A stretch of DNA of 45,058 nt from positions 1-45,058 of the forward strand of contig CALCGG010000099.1 of NCBI GenBank assembly GCA_937900945.1, given 5' to 3'. Of the stretch, positions 19,479 to 29,704 are shown piece after piece. This DNA comes from an uncultured Sulfurimonas sp. Lineage in GTDB: Bacteria; Campylobacterota; Campylobacteria; Campylobacterales; Sulfurimonadaceae. The notes under the pieces were generated by a model. That model was not told the DNA's origin. It was given only the letters and a program-made list of their open reading frames with translations, and did no database searches. The position numbers were made by a program, and so were the translations under genes. Position 1 is the stretch's first letter. Every line of letters begins with the position of its first letter.

Positions 19479-21770
19479 TTGAAAGATACACTGTTTATTA
19501 TAGTTTTTGGAGTTTTAATCTATCTCGGTGTTGCAACAATACTCGGTAGTAGCGGACCAATAGGAAGTTATGGAGCTATTTTTGCTTCACATAATCAGTA
19601 CTATTTTGGATATCTTTCTTTCGTTTACCTCTTGGCTACTCTTATTCCTTTGTATTTTTTGCATAAAACAACAGTTTTTAATTTCCGTAAAGCTGAAATA
19701 GTCACTGCCTCATTTTTACTTTTTTTCTCCTTTCTTTTATTTCAGGCGATATTGGTTCACAACGAATTAAGAGGAAAAATAGGTGGTGACTTCGTAGATT
19801 TTCTATCTCCATATATTGGAGTTTTTGGGCTTTGGATATTCTGGCTGATTATCACCTTGGTTTCCGTTATTATCATTTTAGATAAAAATCCTCATGAACT
19901 TGTAGCACTATTTTATAATCTTATTAAAAGAATTGTTCCGGATATTAAATTAAATAAAATAATGAACTATATTCAATCCAATAAGACTGAAGTTTCTAAA
20001 AAATCGATTAAAAAAGAAGATGTTTTGCTTATCCAAAAAAACAATGAAGACGAGCTGGAAAAGCCAACATTTTTGAGAAAGAAAGATAAAAAACAAGATT
20101 CTGTACAAAAAGTTTTCAAATTAGATGAACTGAATCAACTAGAATCTGTACTTTCAAATCCAAATGATACGCAAAAGCAAGAGATAGAGAAAAAGAGAGA
20201 TGTTCCACATGTAAAAGACGCTGTTGAAGAACTTACAAAAGATGATAAACCACACACTATTGTGGAGTTGGCATCAAAAGTAAAAGAACAAAAAAATGCT
20301 TTGATTATTGATGAACTTGAAGAAAATACAAAACTTTTAGAAAGTATAGAAAAAGGGGAAGTTGAAAAGCCTAAAAATTTTACTCTTCCATCTGTAAACT
20401 TTTTGCAAAAACCAACATCCACCTCTCATAGTGTTGATGAAAGTGAAGTGGATGATAAAATACGATATCTTATAGAAAAACTGGCACATTTTAAAATAGA
20501 AGGTGATGTTGTAAGAACTTACGCTGGACCGGTTGTCTCAACTTTCGAGTTTAAGCCTGCAGCCAATGTAAAAGTATCCAGAATTCTAAATCTTCAAGAT
20601 GATTTAGCTATGGCGCTATCAGCTGAGAGCATCCGTATTCAAGCACCGATACCGGGAAAAGATGTTGTAGGTATTGAGATACCAAATGCAACAGTAGATA
20701 CGATTTATTTAAGAGATTTACTCGACAGTAAACTTTTTAAAGATTCATCATCACCTTTGACAATCGTTTTAGGTAAAGATATAGTTGGCAGACCGTTTAT
20801 AACTGACCTTAAAAAACTTCCACACTTGCTTATAGCAGGAACGACAGGAAGTGGAAAAAGCGTTGGTATAAATGCTATGATATTGAGCCTTTTATATAAA
20901 AATTCTCCTGATCAGTTGAGACTTCTCATGATAGACCCTAAAATGCTTGAATTTTCTATATACAATGATATTCCGCATCTTCTTACTCCTGTTATCACAA
21001 AACCAAAACAGGCGATAGTTGCGTTAAACAATATGGTCTCCGAGATGGAACGCAGATATGAGCTTATGAGTGAAAACAGAACGAAAAATATAGAAAACTA
21101 TAATGAGAGAGTAAAAAAAGAGGGCGGCGAGCACTTTCCTTATATCGTAGTTATCATAGATGAGTTAGCCGACTTGATGATGACGAGCGGAAAAGATGTC
21201 GAGCACTCCATAGCAAGACTTGCGCAGATGGCAAGAGCTTCCGGGATACATCTTGTTGTAGCGACTCAAAGACCTTCTGTTGATGTTGTAACAGGTCTGA
21301 TTAAAGCAAATTTGCCTTCTCGTATATCTTACAGAGTAGGGCAAAAAGTAGATAGTAAAATTATCTTGGACCAGCAAGGTGCAGAATCTTTACTCGGTAA
21401 GGGAGACATGCTTTTTACTCCTCCCGGTTCAACCGGTTTAGTTCGCCTTCACGCACCATGGAGTACTGAAGAAGAGATAGAAAAAATTGTTAATTTTATA
21501 AAATCTCAAAGAGAACCAAACTATGATAAACGATTTTTACTTGAAGAAAGTGAACTTAGCTCTTCATCTGCTCGTGATACTTATGAAGAATTAGACCCAT
21601 TGTATGAAGAAGCTAGAAATGTGATTTTAACTGATAAAAAAACTTCTATTTCATACTTGCAAAGAAAGTTACAGATAGGGTATAACCGTTCAGCAAGAGT
21701 CATAGAACAGCTAGAAGGCGAGGGCATCTTATCTGCTCCTAATGTAAAAGGCATTCGTGAAATCTTATAA
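19479..21770 (+). CDS. ftsK: DNA translocase FtsK (TTG start)
   Basis: N-term TM segments; HLLIAGTTGSGKSVGINAMILSLLYK; VIIDELADLMM; C-terminal gamma winged-helix. Confidence 0.96.
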   Translation: MKDTLFIIVFGVLIYLGVATILGSSGPIGSYGAIFASHNQYYFGYLSFVYLLATLIPLYFLHKTTVFNFRKAEIVTASFLLFFSFLLFQAILVHNELRGKIGGDFVDFLSPYIGVFGLWIFWLIITLVSVIIILDKNPHELVALFYNLIKRIVPDIKLNKIMNYIQSNKTEVSKKSIKKEDVLLIQKNNEDELEKPTFLRKKDKKQDSVQKVFKLDELNQLESVLSNPNDTQKQEIEKKRDVPHVKDAVEELTKDDKPHTIVELASKVKEQKNALIIDELEENTKLLESIEKGEVEKPKNFTLPSVNFLQKPTSTSHSVDESEVDDKIRYLIEKLAHFKIEGDVVRTYAGPVVSTFEFKPAANVKVSRILNLQDDLAMALSAESIRIQAPIPGKDVVGIEIPNATVDTIYLRDLLDSKLFKDSSSPLTIVLGKDIVGRPFITDLKKLPHLLIAGTTGSGKSVGINAMILSLLYKNSPDQLRLLMIDPKMLEFSIYNDIPHLLTPVITKPKQAIVALNNMVSEMERRYELMSENRTKNIENYNERVKKEGGEHFPYIVVIIDELADLMMTSGKDVEHSIARLAQMARASGIHLVVATQRPSVDVVTGLIKANLPSRISYRVGQKVDSKIILDQQGAESLLGKGDMLFTPPGSTGLVRLHAPWSTEEEIEKIVNFIKSQREPNYDKRFLLEESELSSSSARDTYEELDPLYEEARNVILTDKKTSISYLQRKLQIGYNRSARVIEQLEGEGILSAPNVKGIREIL

Positions 21771-21779
21771 GCATAAGTC

Positions 21780-22172
21780 ATGATTAAAGCTAAACTTTTT
21801 TTTACAAAATACACTAATTCCTTTAGTGTATATATTCAAAACCTCGAAGAACTCTCAGTCCAACAAATACAAGAATTACAAAATTTTGTCAGCGTCAGAA
21901 GAGGTATATTTGATTTTGAAACATACTCTTTTGTTGTCCAAAAAAGACTGGAATTTGAAGAATTTTTGGCACTCATAAAAAATAGTGAGATTGAAGCTAC
22001 ATGTAATGAAAAACTCCTAGAAATAAAAACAAATGCAAGAATAGAGTTTGGAAAATATAAAGGTCTTTTTTATAGTGAAGTTCCTGATTCATATCTCAAA
22101 TGGCTAAAAATAAATTATAGAGGTAAGGATAGAGAAACCCTTGACATTGAGTTAAAGAGTAGAAATCTCTAA
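21780..22172 (+). CDS. hypothetical protein with C-terminal DUF3820-like motif
   Basis: C-term IEFGKYKGLFYSEVPDSYLKWLKINYRG resembles the FGKYKG..(D/V)P..YL.WL motif of DUF3820. Confidence 0.7.
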   Translation: MIKAKLFFTKYTNSFSVYIQNLEELSVQQIQELQNFVSVRRGIFDFETYSFVVQKRLEFEEFLALIKNSEIEATCNEKLLEIKTNARIEFGKYKGLFYSEVPDSYLKWLKINYRGKDRETLDIELKSRNL

Positions 22173-22298
22173 AAAGTGTTACCTTTTTATACAATCGTAC
22201 AATGAAATTTCACCACACTGTTTCTATTTGTAACATGTAGAAAATAGATAATTTATATTTAGCTATAATAATTCGAAATTAAATATACAGGAATAATT

Positions 22299-24890
22299 AT
22301 GGCATTTATGGAAGAATATAAATCACATGTACTTGAAAGAGAAAAGCTTGGAGTACCACCTCTGCCACTATCAGCTGAGCAGACTGCTGCATTAATTGAA
22401 ATGATTAAAGCCGGTGAGGGTGATATGGAACAAAATATTGACCTTATTACAAACCGCGTATCTCCGGGTGTTGATGACGCTGCATATGTAAAAGCTGCTT
22501 TTTTAAATGATGTTGCGTCTGAAAAAGTGACTATATCTGCAATTTCCCCTGCTGATGCAGTAAAAATTATGGGAATGATGTTAGGCGGATATAATGTTAA
22601 ACCTATTATCGATGCTTTAAATTCTGCTAAAAGCGATGTTGTTGAAGCTGCTAAAGAAGCTTTAAAACACACTTTACTTGTTTATGATGCATTTAATGAT
22701 GTTGAAGAATTACACAAAGCTGGAAATGCACATGCAACAGAAGTTATGACTTCATGGGCAAATGCTGAGTGGTTTACTTCTAAACCGGCATTGGCTGAAG
22801 AAATGACTGTAACTGTATATAAAGTTCCAGGTGAGACGAATACAGATGATCTTTCTCCAGCTTCTGAGGCGTTTACACGTTCAGATATTCCATTACATGC
22901 TAATTCTATGCTTGTATCTAAAATGGAAGACCCAATCAACACTATCAGCAAGTTAAAAGAATCTGGTCATCCAATTGCTTATGTTGGTGATGTTGTTGGT
23001 ACTGGTTCAAGCCGTAAATCTGGTGTTAACTCTGTTCAGTGGCACATGGGTGAAGATATCCCAGGTGTTCCAAACAAGCGTACTGGCGGTGTAGTAATTG
23101 GTGGTATTATTGCTCCAATTTTCTTCGCTACATGTGAGGATTCAGGCGCATTGCCACTAGAAATGGATGTTGCTGGTATGGAAACAGGTGATGTTGTAAC
23201 AATCTACCCATATAAAGGTGAGGCATATAAAGACGGTGCATGTATTGCTACTTTTAAACTAAATCCAAATACTATCACTGATGAAGTGCGTGCAGGCGGT
23301 CGTATTCCGTTGATTATCGGTCGTGGTTTGACTTCTAAAGCTCGTAATGTTCTTGGAATGGGTACATCAGATGCATTCTTGACTGCTGAACAACCAGCTG
23401 ATACAGGTAAAGGATATACTCTTGCGCAAAAGATGGTTGGTAAAGCATGTGGTATAGAAGGTGTTCGTCCAGGTATGTATGTTGAGCCTGTAACTACAAC
23501 AGTCGGTTCTCAAGATACAACAGGTCCAATGACGCGTGATGAGATCAAAGAACTCGCAGCTTTAGGTTTCTCAGCTGATTTGGTAATGCAGTCTTTCTGT
23601 CACACAGCGGCATACCCAAAACCGTCTGACGTTGTAATGCACCACACACTTCCTGATTTTATAGCTAACCGTTCAGGTGTTGCGCTTCGTCCTGGTGATG
23701 GTGTTATCCACTCATGGTTAAACCGCTTAACTCTTCCAGATACAGTTGGTACTGGTGCAGACTCTCATACTCGTTTCCCAATCGGTATCTCTTTTCCTGG
23801 TGGTTCTGGTATTGTTGCTTTTGCTGCAGTAACTGGGTCAATGCCTCTTACAATGCCTGAATCTGTACTTGTACGTTTCAAAGGTGAGCTACAGCCTGGT
23901 ATCACACTGCGTGACCTTGTAAACGCGATTCCTTACTATGCAATCAAAGAAGGTCTTTTGACTGTTGAGAAAAAAGGTAAGAAAAACATTTTTAACGGAC
24001 GTATTTTAGAGATTGAAGGTTTGCCTGAGCTTAAGGCTGAGCAGGCATTTGAACTTTCAGATGCATCTGCTGAGCGTTCTGCTGCAGCATGTACGGTACT
24101 CTTAAATGATGAACCGGTAATCGAATATTTAAAATCAAATATTACTTTGATCGAGTCGATGATTGCTGATGGTTACGAAGATTCTCGTACATTACAGCGT
24201 CGTGCAGACAGAATGAAAGAATGGGTAGCCAATCCGTCATTGATGCAACCGGATGCTGATGCAGAATACGCTGCGATTATCGAAATCGATCTTAACGAAG
24301 TAACAGAGCCAATCTTGGCATGTCCAAATGATCCGGACAACGTTAAACTTCTAAGTGAAGTTGCCGGTGAAAAAATTGATGAAGTATTCTTAGGTTCTTG
24401 TATGACAAATATCGGTCACTATCGTGCTGCTGGTGAAGTAATGCGTGGTGAAGGTAAAGTTGCTGTTGAAAAATTCTGGATTGTTCCACCAACTCGTATG
24501 GATGAGCAACAACTGATCAACGAAGGTTACTATGACGTTTTCAATGCAATCGAAGCACAAACAGAAGTACCTGGATGTTCACTTTGTATGGGTAACCAGG
24601 CAAGTGCACGCCCAGGTTCAACTGTATTCTCTACTTCTACTCGTAACTTTGACAACCGTTTAGGTAAAGGTACTCAGGTTTATCTTGGTTCTGCAGAACT
24701 TGCGGCAGTATGTTCTAAACTTGGACGTATCCCGACTGTAGAAGAGTATATGGAGATTGTTCCTGCAAAACTTGCTGGTAAAACAGATGATGTTTATAAA
24801 TATCTTAACTTTAATGAGATTAAAGACTATCACTTGGAAGCACGTACTGTAGCTGAAGAGAAATACGGCGTAACAATTAAAGCTGTATAG
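22299..24890 (+). CDS. acnB: bifunctional aconitate hydratase 2 / 2-methylisocitrate dehydratase
   Basis: [44 protein letters not shown]; Fe-S Cys region [11 protein letters not shown] and [11 protein letters not shown]. Confidence 0.97.
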   Translation: MAFMEEYKSHVLEREKLGVPPLPLSAEQTAALIEMIKAGEGDMEQNIDLITNRVSPGVDDAAYVKAAFLNDVASEKVTISAISPADAVKIMGMMLGGYNVKPIIDALNSAKSDVVEAAKEALKHTLLVYDAFNDVEELHKAGNAHATEVMTSWANAEWFTSKPALAEEMTVTVYKVPGETNTDDLSPASEAFTRSDIPLHANSMLVSKMEDPINTISKLKESGHPIAYVGDVVGTGSSRKSGVNSVQWHMGEDIPGVPNKRTGGVVIGGIIAPIFFATCEDSGALPLEMDVAGMETGDVVTIYPYKGEAYKDGACIATFKLNPNTITDEVRAGGRIPLIIGRGLTSKARNVLGMGTSDAFLTAEQPADTGKGYTLAQKMVGKACGIEGVRPGMYVEPVTTTVGSQDTTGPMTRDEIKELAALGFSADLVMQSFCHTAAYPKPSDVVMHHTLPDFIANRSGVALRPGDGVIHSWLNRLTLPDTVGTGADSHTRFPIGISFPGGSGIVAFAAVTGSMPLTMPESVLVRFKGELQPGITLRDLVNAIPYYAIKEGLLTVEKKGKKNIFNGRILEIEGLPELKAEQAFELSDASAERSAAACTVLLNDEPVIEYLKSNITLIESMIADGYEDSRTLQRRADRMKEWVANPSLMQPDADAEYAAIIEIDLNEVTEPILACPNDPDNVKLLSEVAGEKIDEVFLGSCMTNIGHYRAAGEVMRGEGKVAVEKFWIVPPTRMDEQQLINEGYYDVFNAIEAQTEVPGCSLCMGNQASARPGSTVFSTSTRNFDNRLGKGTQVYLGSAELAAVCSKLGRIPTVEEYMEIVPAKLAGKTDDVYKYLNFNEIKDYHLEARTVAEEKYGVTIKAV

Positions 24891-24903
24891 CTTTAAAACT
24901 AAA

Positions 24904-24930
24904 GTAACGACGCAACTTCAGCGTCGTTAC
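24904..24930. terminator. terminator hairpin between convergent acnB and lolA
   Basis: GTAACGACGC-AACTTCA-GCGTCGTTAC followed by atctcTTTTTTT. Confidence 0.85.
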
Positions 24931-24951
24931 ATCTCTTTTTTTAAACCTTCA

Positions 24952-25467
24952 TTAATCTCTTATAACATCAAACTCTAATGGAATTCTCGGTACAAAAATA
25001 CTGTTGTCTATTTCTATATTTTGCTTTTGGTTCGTAAACAGTATCTGTACCTTATTGTCAAATTCATCTAAATATGAGATAGACTCTATAAAATTATTTT
25101 TTGAAATAATAGTAAATTTTGATTCTTTATAATAAGCTTCATAAACATCTTTTTTAATCTCTTTTGCATGTTCTACTATACTAAAGAAATCAAATTTCGA
25201 TTCAATTCTCTTAACTATAACCTGTTCTATCTCAGGCTCTATTATAGTCACATTGCGAGCATTTATATAAATATCTTTTTTTACCGGTTTTGTGTATTGC
25301 CACATTGCGTATAAAGGTTTAGCGGCTATAAGGTGGCCATTATAAGTTAGGACTTTATTTTTCTCATCCGTGATATTTTGAGTAAATTCTGCTTCAAATG
25401 AATAAATATTCTTTAGAGATGCAAAACTGAGAGTGAACAGTATCATTAATAAAAGTGTTTGCTTCAA
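24952..25467 (-). CDS. lolA: outer membrane lipoprotein carrier protein LolA
   Basis: Signal-peptide-like N-term; FEAEFTQNITDEKNKVLTYNGHLIAAKPLYAMWQYTKPVKKDIYINARNVTIIEPE. Confidence 0.9.
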   Translation of the reverse strand: MKQTLLLMILFTLSFASLKNIYSFEAEFTQNITDEKNKVLTYNGHLIAAKPLYAMWQYTKPVKKDIYINARNVTIIEPEIEQVIVKRIESKFDFFSIVEHAKEIKKDVYEAYYKESKFTIISKNNFIESISYLDEFDNKVQILFTNQKQNIEIDNSIFVPRIPLEFDVIRD

Positions 25468-25514
25468 GTATTTCCTTTTTTGAAAATTATAGCAAAGTGA
25501 TCGTTTACATATTG

Positions 25515-25520
25515 TATAAT
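25515..25520 (+). promoter_or_regulatory. candidate -10 box (TATAAT) for a long secA leader transcript
   Basis: Perfect TATAAT in the lolA-secA intergenic region; would give a leader of about 400 nt. Confidence 0.45.
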
Positions 25521-25632
25521 ATTAGATTTAAAAAAAGCTCTGCCATTAAATTATGGTGATTCTAACTATAAATATGATAAAATCACCGCCATTTCTATGG
25601 TTGCTGTTGTCATGTAGCAAATAATTGCGGTA

Positions 25633-25902
25633 TAAGTGCCTAACCATAATAAATGTCATAATCAATGAGAAGATAAGCTATAAGCTGTGAGGCAAAATCA
25701 CGCAGTTGCACTTATTGTGCTTCAAGAGATTTTAACGAAGCAGATTGTAGCTTTTCTTCTCACCCTTCGGGCAACATTTAAAAGGATTATCTCCTGTGTT
25801 GAACTTCACTTAACGATGCTCGGCATCGCCAAGCAAAGTTCGCCTTGAATCTAAACCTTTTAAATGTTGTTGATTATGGTATTTATTATGGTTGGGCACT
25901 TA
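25633..25902 (+). ncRNA. candidate structured RNA or fold-back element upstream of secA
   Basis: 33-nt terminal inverted repeats (25633-25665 / 25870-25902) whose only three mismatches are G.U on the + strand; internal helices 25666-25680/25748-25762 and 25772-25785/25856-25869 plus CC(UUCG)GG hairpin at 25764-25771. Confidence 0.6.
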
Positions 25903-25930
25903 ACAATAGTAATCTAATATAAGGTTGAAA

Positions 25931-28504
25931 ATGCTACAAGCATTCGTTGGTAAGGTCTTTGGTACTTCAAATGACCGTGAATTAAAAAAATATTCTAGCA
26001 AAGTTAATGAGATAAACGCATTAGAAACAAAATATTCGGCGCTCAGTGATGATGAGTTAAAAGCGGAATTCTTAAAACTAAAAAATAGTGTCTTGAAAGA
26101 GGAAAAAACCTTAGGTATGGTTCTGGTTGATTCTTTTGCTATTACAAGAGAAGCTTCTAAGCGGGTTTTGGGCATGAGACATTTCGATGTTCAGTTGATT
26201 GGTGGAATGGTACTGCATGAAGGTCGTATAGCTGAGATGAAAACAGGTGAGGGTAAAACACTTGTAGCAACTCTGGCAATTGTTTTAAATGCTATGACCG
26301 GAAAAGGTGTGCATTTAGTCACTGTAAATGACTATTTGGCGAGCAGAGATGCCAAAGAAATGGGAGTTCTCTATAACTTTTTAGGATTTTCAGTTGGTGT
26401 TGTTTTAGAGAATATGCATGATAGTGTGGCTAAAAAAGAGGCGTACAACGCTGATATAACTTATGGTACAAACAATGAATTTGGTTTTGATTACCTTAGA
26501 GATAATATGAGTTATTCATTGGATACCATGGCTCAGAGAAACCATAATTTTGTTATTGTTGATGAAGTTGACTCTATTCTGATAGATGAAGCTAGAACAC
26601 CATTGATTATCTCAGGTCCTACTAACAGAAGCATGCAAGATTATAGCGATGCGAATGTTATAGCTTTAAATTTAGTAAAAGATGAACATTTTACTGTTGA
26701 TGAAAAAGACAAAGTAGTCCTTATTACGGAAGAAGGTATTACTAAAGCGGAAGAGTTATTTAAAGTTGAAAATCTTTATAGTGCTGAAAATTCATCACTT
26801 CCACATGCTCTAGACCAGGCCTTAAAAGCTAATTATCTTTTTGAGAAAGATGTCGATTATGTTGTTAATGATGGCGAGGTTGTAATTGTTGACGAGTTTA
26901 CAGGCCGTTTGAGTGAAGGTCGTCGTTTTTCTGAAGGTCTGCATCAGGCTTTAGAAGCTAAAGAGGGTGTTGAAGTAAAAGAAGAAACACAAACCTTAGC
27001 AGATATCACTTTTCAAAATTATTTTAGAATGTATGACAAGCTGGCCGGTATGACTGGAACAGCAGAAACAGAAGCAACAGAATTTTCACAAATTTATTCA
27101 CTGGATGTTGTTTCCATTCCAACTAATATTCCTGTTACAAGACAAGATTTAAACGACTTGATTTATAAAACTGAAGAAGAAAAATTTTCTGCAGTTATCA
27201 ATACAATTAAAAAGCTATCTAAAACAGGACAGCCTGTTTTGATAGGAACGGCTTCTATTGAAAAGTCTGAAAAGCTTCATGAAGTTCTTAAAAAAGAAAA
27301 AATTGCTCATACCGTTTTAAATGCTAAGAACCATGCGCAAGAGGGTGAGATTATTAAAAGTGCCGGTGCTAAAGGAGCGGTTACAATCGCTACAAATATG
27401 GCCGGTCGTGGTGTTGATATCAAAGTAAATGATGAAGTCAAAGCTCTTGGCGGACTTTATATAGTTGGAACTGAGCGACATGAAAACCGCCGTATCGACA
27501 ATCAGCTTCGTGGTAGAAGCGGTCGTCAGGGTGATGCAGGTACAACACAGTTTTATCTTTCTTTAGAAGATAATTTACTCCGTATTTTTGGCTCTGATAA
27601 AATCAAGTCCATCATGGAAAGACTTGGTGTTGAAGATGGTGAATATATAGAGTCCAAAATGGTTACCCGTGCAGTTGAAAAAGCTCAGAAAAAAGTTGAA
27701 AACATGCACTATGAAGGTAGAAAGCAGATAGTTGAGTATGATGATGTTGCAAATGAACAAAGAAAAATTGTCTATAAATTCAGAAATCAACTCTTAAGTG
27801 CAGAGTATGATATATCATCAAAAATTGATGATATAAGAGAAGAATATATTAAGTATATGTTTGGCTTATCTGGAATTTATATTGGCGGGGCAAGAGAAGA
27901 CTTCTCTCTGGAAGATATAGCTAAGCACCTAAAAGAAGAGATAAACTTTAATCTAAATACAGACTCATTAGTTTCACTTGAATATGAAGAGTTATTCGAA
28001 GCAGTTCTAAGCAGTGTTAAAAAATCTTATGATGAGAAAATGAGTGTTTTAGAAGATGAAATGCGTCAAGATATAGAAAAAGAGTTTTATTTAAAAGAGC
28101 TCGACAGTGCTTGGAGAGAACATCTTTATTCTATGGACAATATGAAAACAGGTATTAGACTTCGTGCGTATAATCAAAAAGATCCTCTTGTTGAGTACAA
28201 AAAAGAGAGTTTTAATCTTTTTGGCGAGTTAATCAATGATATCAAGTTTAATACCATCAGAACACTTCAGATTATTCAGTTTAAATTAGAATCAGCAGAA
28301 GAAGAGGCTAAGAAAATTGCTCAGCAAATGGAGATACAAAGAATGCTTGATAGTCAAGCAATGCAATTAAATCATCATGACGATGAAGAAGATGCAAATT
28401 CAAAAAGAATTTCCAGAAATGATCCTTGTCCATGTGGAAGCGGGAAAAAGTACAAACAATGTTGCGGTAAAAGTGGTCCAAAAAAAGGTGCTTTTGCTTC
28501 TTGA
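25931..28504 (+). CDS. secA: preprotein translocase ATPase SecA
   Basis: [33 protein letters not shown]-terminal zinc motif [19 protein letters not shown]. Confidence 0.98.
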   Translation: MLQAFVGKVFGTSNDRELKKYSSKVNEINALETKYSALSDDELKAEFLKLKNSVLKEEKTLGMVLVDSFAITREASKRVLGMRHFDVQLIGGMVLHEGRIAEMKTGEGKTLVATLAIVLNAMTGKGVHLVTVNDYLASRDAKEMGVLYNFLGFSVGVVLENMHDSVAKKEAYNADITYGTNNEFGFDYLRDNMSYSLDTMAQRNHNFVIVDEVDSILIDEARTPLIISGPTNRSMQDYSDANVIALNLVKDEHFTVDEKDKVVLITEEGITKAEELFKVENLYSAENSSLPHALDQALKANYLFEKDVDYVVNDGEVVIVDEFTGRLSEGRRFSEGLHQALEAKEGVEVKEETQTLADITFQNYFRMYDKLAGMTGTAETEATEFSQIYSLDVVSIPTNIPVTRQDLNDLIYKTEEEKFSAVINTIKKLSKTGQPVLIGTASIEKSEKLHEVLKKEKIAHTVLNAKNHAQEGEIIKSAGAKGAVTIATNMAGRGVDIKVNDEVKALGGLYIVGTERHENRRIDNQLRGRSGRQGDAGTTQFYLSLEDNLLRIFGSDKIKSIMERLGVEDGEYIESKMVTRAVEKAQKKVENMHYEGRKQIVEYDDVANEQRKIVYKFRNQLLSAEYDISSKIDDIREEYIKYMFGLSGIYIGGAREDFSLEDIAKHLKEEINFNLNTDSLVSLEYEELFEAVLSSVKKSYDEKMSVLEDEMRQDIEKEFYLKELDSAWREHLYSMDNMKTGIRLRAYNQKDPLVEYKKESFNLFGELINDIKFNTIRTLQIIQFKLESAEEEAKKIAQQMEIQRMLDSQAMQLNHHDDEEDANSKRISRNDPCPCGSGKKYKQCCGKSGPKKGAFAS

Positions 28505-29703
28505 AAAAATCTATAGTACCCTATTTAGTAAAACGATTTTTACGATTTGACAATGAGCAGCCTTTTATATTTCTATCTGCTTTATTGGCATTTTTAGGTA
28601 TTTCGATAGGCGTTACAGTTCTTCTCATTGCTATGGCGCTTATGAATGGCTTTGACAATGAATTTAAGAAAAAACTTACCATTATGAACTATCCATTAAC
28701 TGTGATTCCAAAATTTTACGGAGCAGTGAACGAAGACCTGCTTCTTGATTTAGAAACAAAATTTCCTTTACTTTCTTTTAGTCCATATGTGCAGTCATCC
28801 ATCATGGCAAGAAGCGGAAGCAAGCTTGAAGGCGGATATCTATTTGGTGTAAACATGAACGATGAAGCAAAAGTCAATAGTGTTTTAAGCAAAGCTATCG
28901 AGCAAAGTAAGATCGGTAAATTTGAAGTCTTAATCGGCAAATCATTAAAAGATGATTATAGCTTGTATATAGATGACAAACTGATGTATATTTTTACACA
29001 TGTAGAACCAGGCGGACTATCGATAACGCCTAAAATTAAGCGTTTTAAAGTTAAAGCTATATTTGATTCAGGTCTTTCTGCTTATGATAAAGCTTACAGC
29101 TACACAACATTGGAATCATTACAATCAATGCTGCATCTTCCTTCAAATCAATACGACGGGATACATATATTTTCTAAAAATCCACATGTAGATATACTAA
29201 AGATAAAAAAAGAACTTCCGGTAAGTGTCAGTATAAAAGGCTGGTGGGAAGATAATGTAAACTTTTTTGCCGCTCTGGAGTTGGAAAAAGCCTCCCTTTT
29301 TATAGTTTTAATGCTCATTATTTTAATAGCTGCAATCAACATAATCTCTTCACTTCTCATGACTGTTATGAATAGAAGAAGTGAAATCGCTTTACTGCTT
29401 TCCCTTGGTGCTACAACGGCTGAAGTTAAAAGAGTATTTTTATATTTAGGCATTGTTATTGGTGTGAGTGGTATTCTGGCAGGCATTGTTCTTGGCATGG
29501 GAGGATTATGGGTTTTAAGCACTTTTGATATTGTTAACTTACCAAAAGATGTATACCCTACTACAACACTTCCTTTGGATTTAAGTTTACAAGATTTTAT
29601 TTTGATAGTAACAGGAGCATTTACGATTGTTATTTTATCCTCTTATTATCCTGCAAAAAAAGCTAGTGAAGTTGACATACTGACTGTTTTGAGAAATGAA
29701 TAA
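28501..29703 (+). CDS. lipoprotein-releasing ABC transporter permease (LolC/LolE-like), TTG start overlapping the secA stop
   Basis: MacB/FtsX-type TM architecture; [45 protein letters not shown]. Confidence 0.88.
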   Translation: MKKSIVPYLVKRFLRFDNEQPFIFLSALLAFLGISIGVTVLLIAMALMNGFDNEFKKKLTIMNYPLTVIPKFYGAVNEDLLLDLETKFPLLSFSPYVQSSIMARSGSKLEGGYLFGVNMNDEAKVNSVLSKAIEQSKIGKFEVLIGKSLKDDYSLYIDDKLMYIFTHVEPGGLSITPKIKRFKVKAIFDSGLSAYDKAYSYTTLESLQSMLHLPSNQYDGIHIFSKNPHVDILKIKKELPVSVSIKGWWEDNVNFFAALELEKASLFIVLMLIILIAAINIISSLLMTVMNRRSEIALLLSLGATTAEVKRVFLYLGIVIGVSGILAGIVLGMGGLWVLSTFDIVNLPKDVYPTTTLPLDLSLQDFILIVTGAFTIVILSSYYPAKKASEVDILTVLRNE

Positions 29704-29704
29704 G

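Noticed and set aside
22225-22252. TCTATTT...AAATAGA inverted repeat upstream of acnB as a regulator site
   Set aside because: Short, AT-rich, expected by chance at this composition.
25597-25849. Tiny ORFs in the secA leader (MVAVVM*, MLGIAKQSSP*) as SecM-like arrest peptides
   Set aside because: Too short, no ribosome-binding sites, no signal-like segment; more likely by-products of the RNA structure.
25638-25897. attC-like ends (GCCTAAC ... GTTGGGC) matching the integron RYYYAAC/GTTRRRY core sites
   Set aside because: The match is real but short; the ~260-bp length exceeds typical attC sites, pairing is continuous over 33 bp without the usual extrahelical-base layout, and no integrase or cassette gene is nearby. 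Kept only as a remote alternative for the secA-upstream element.
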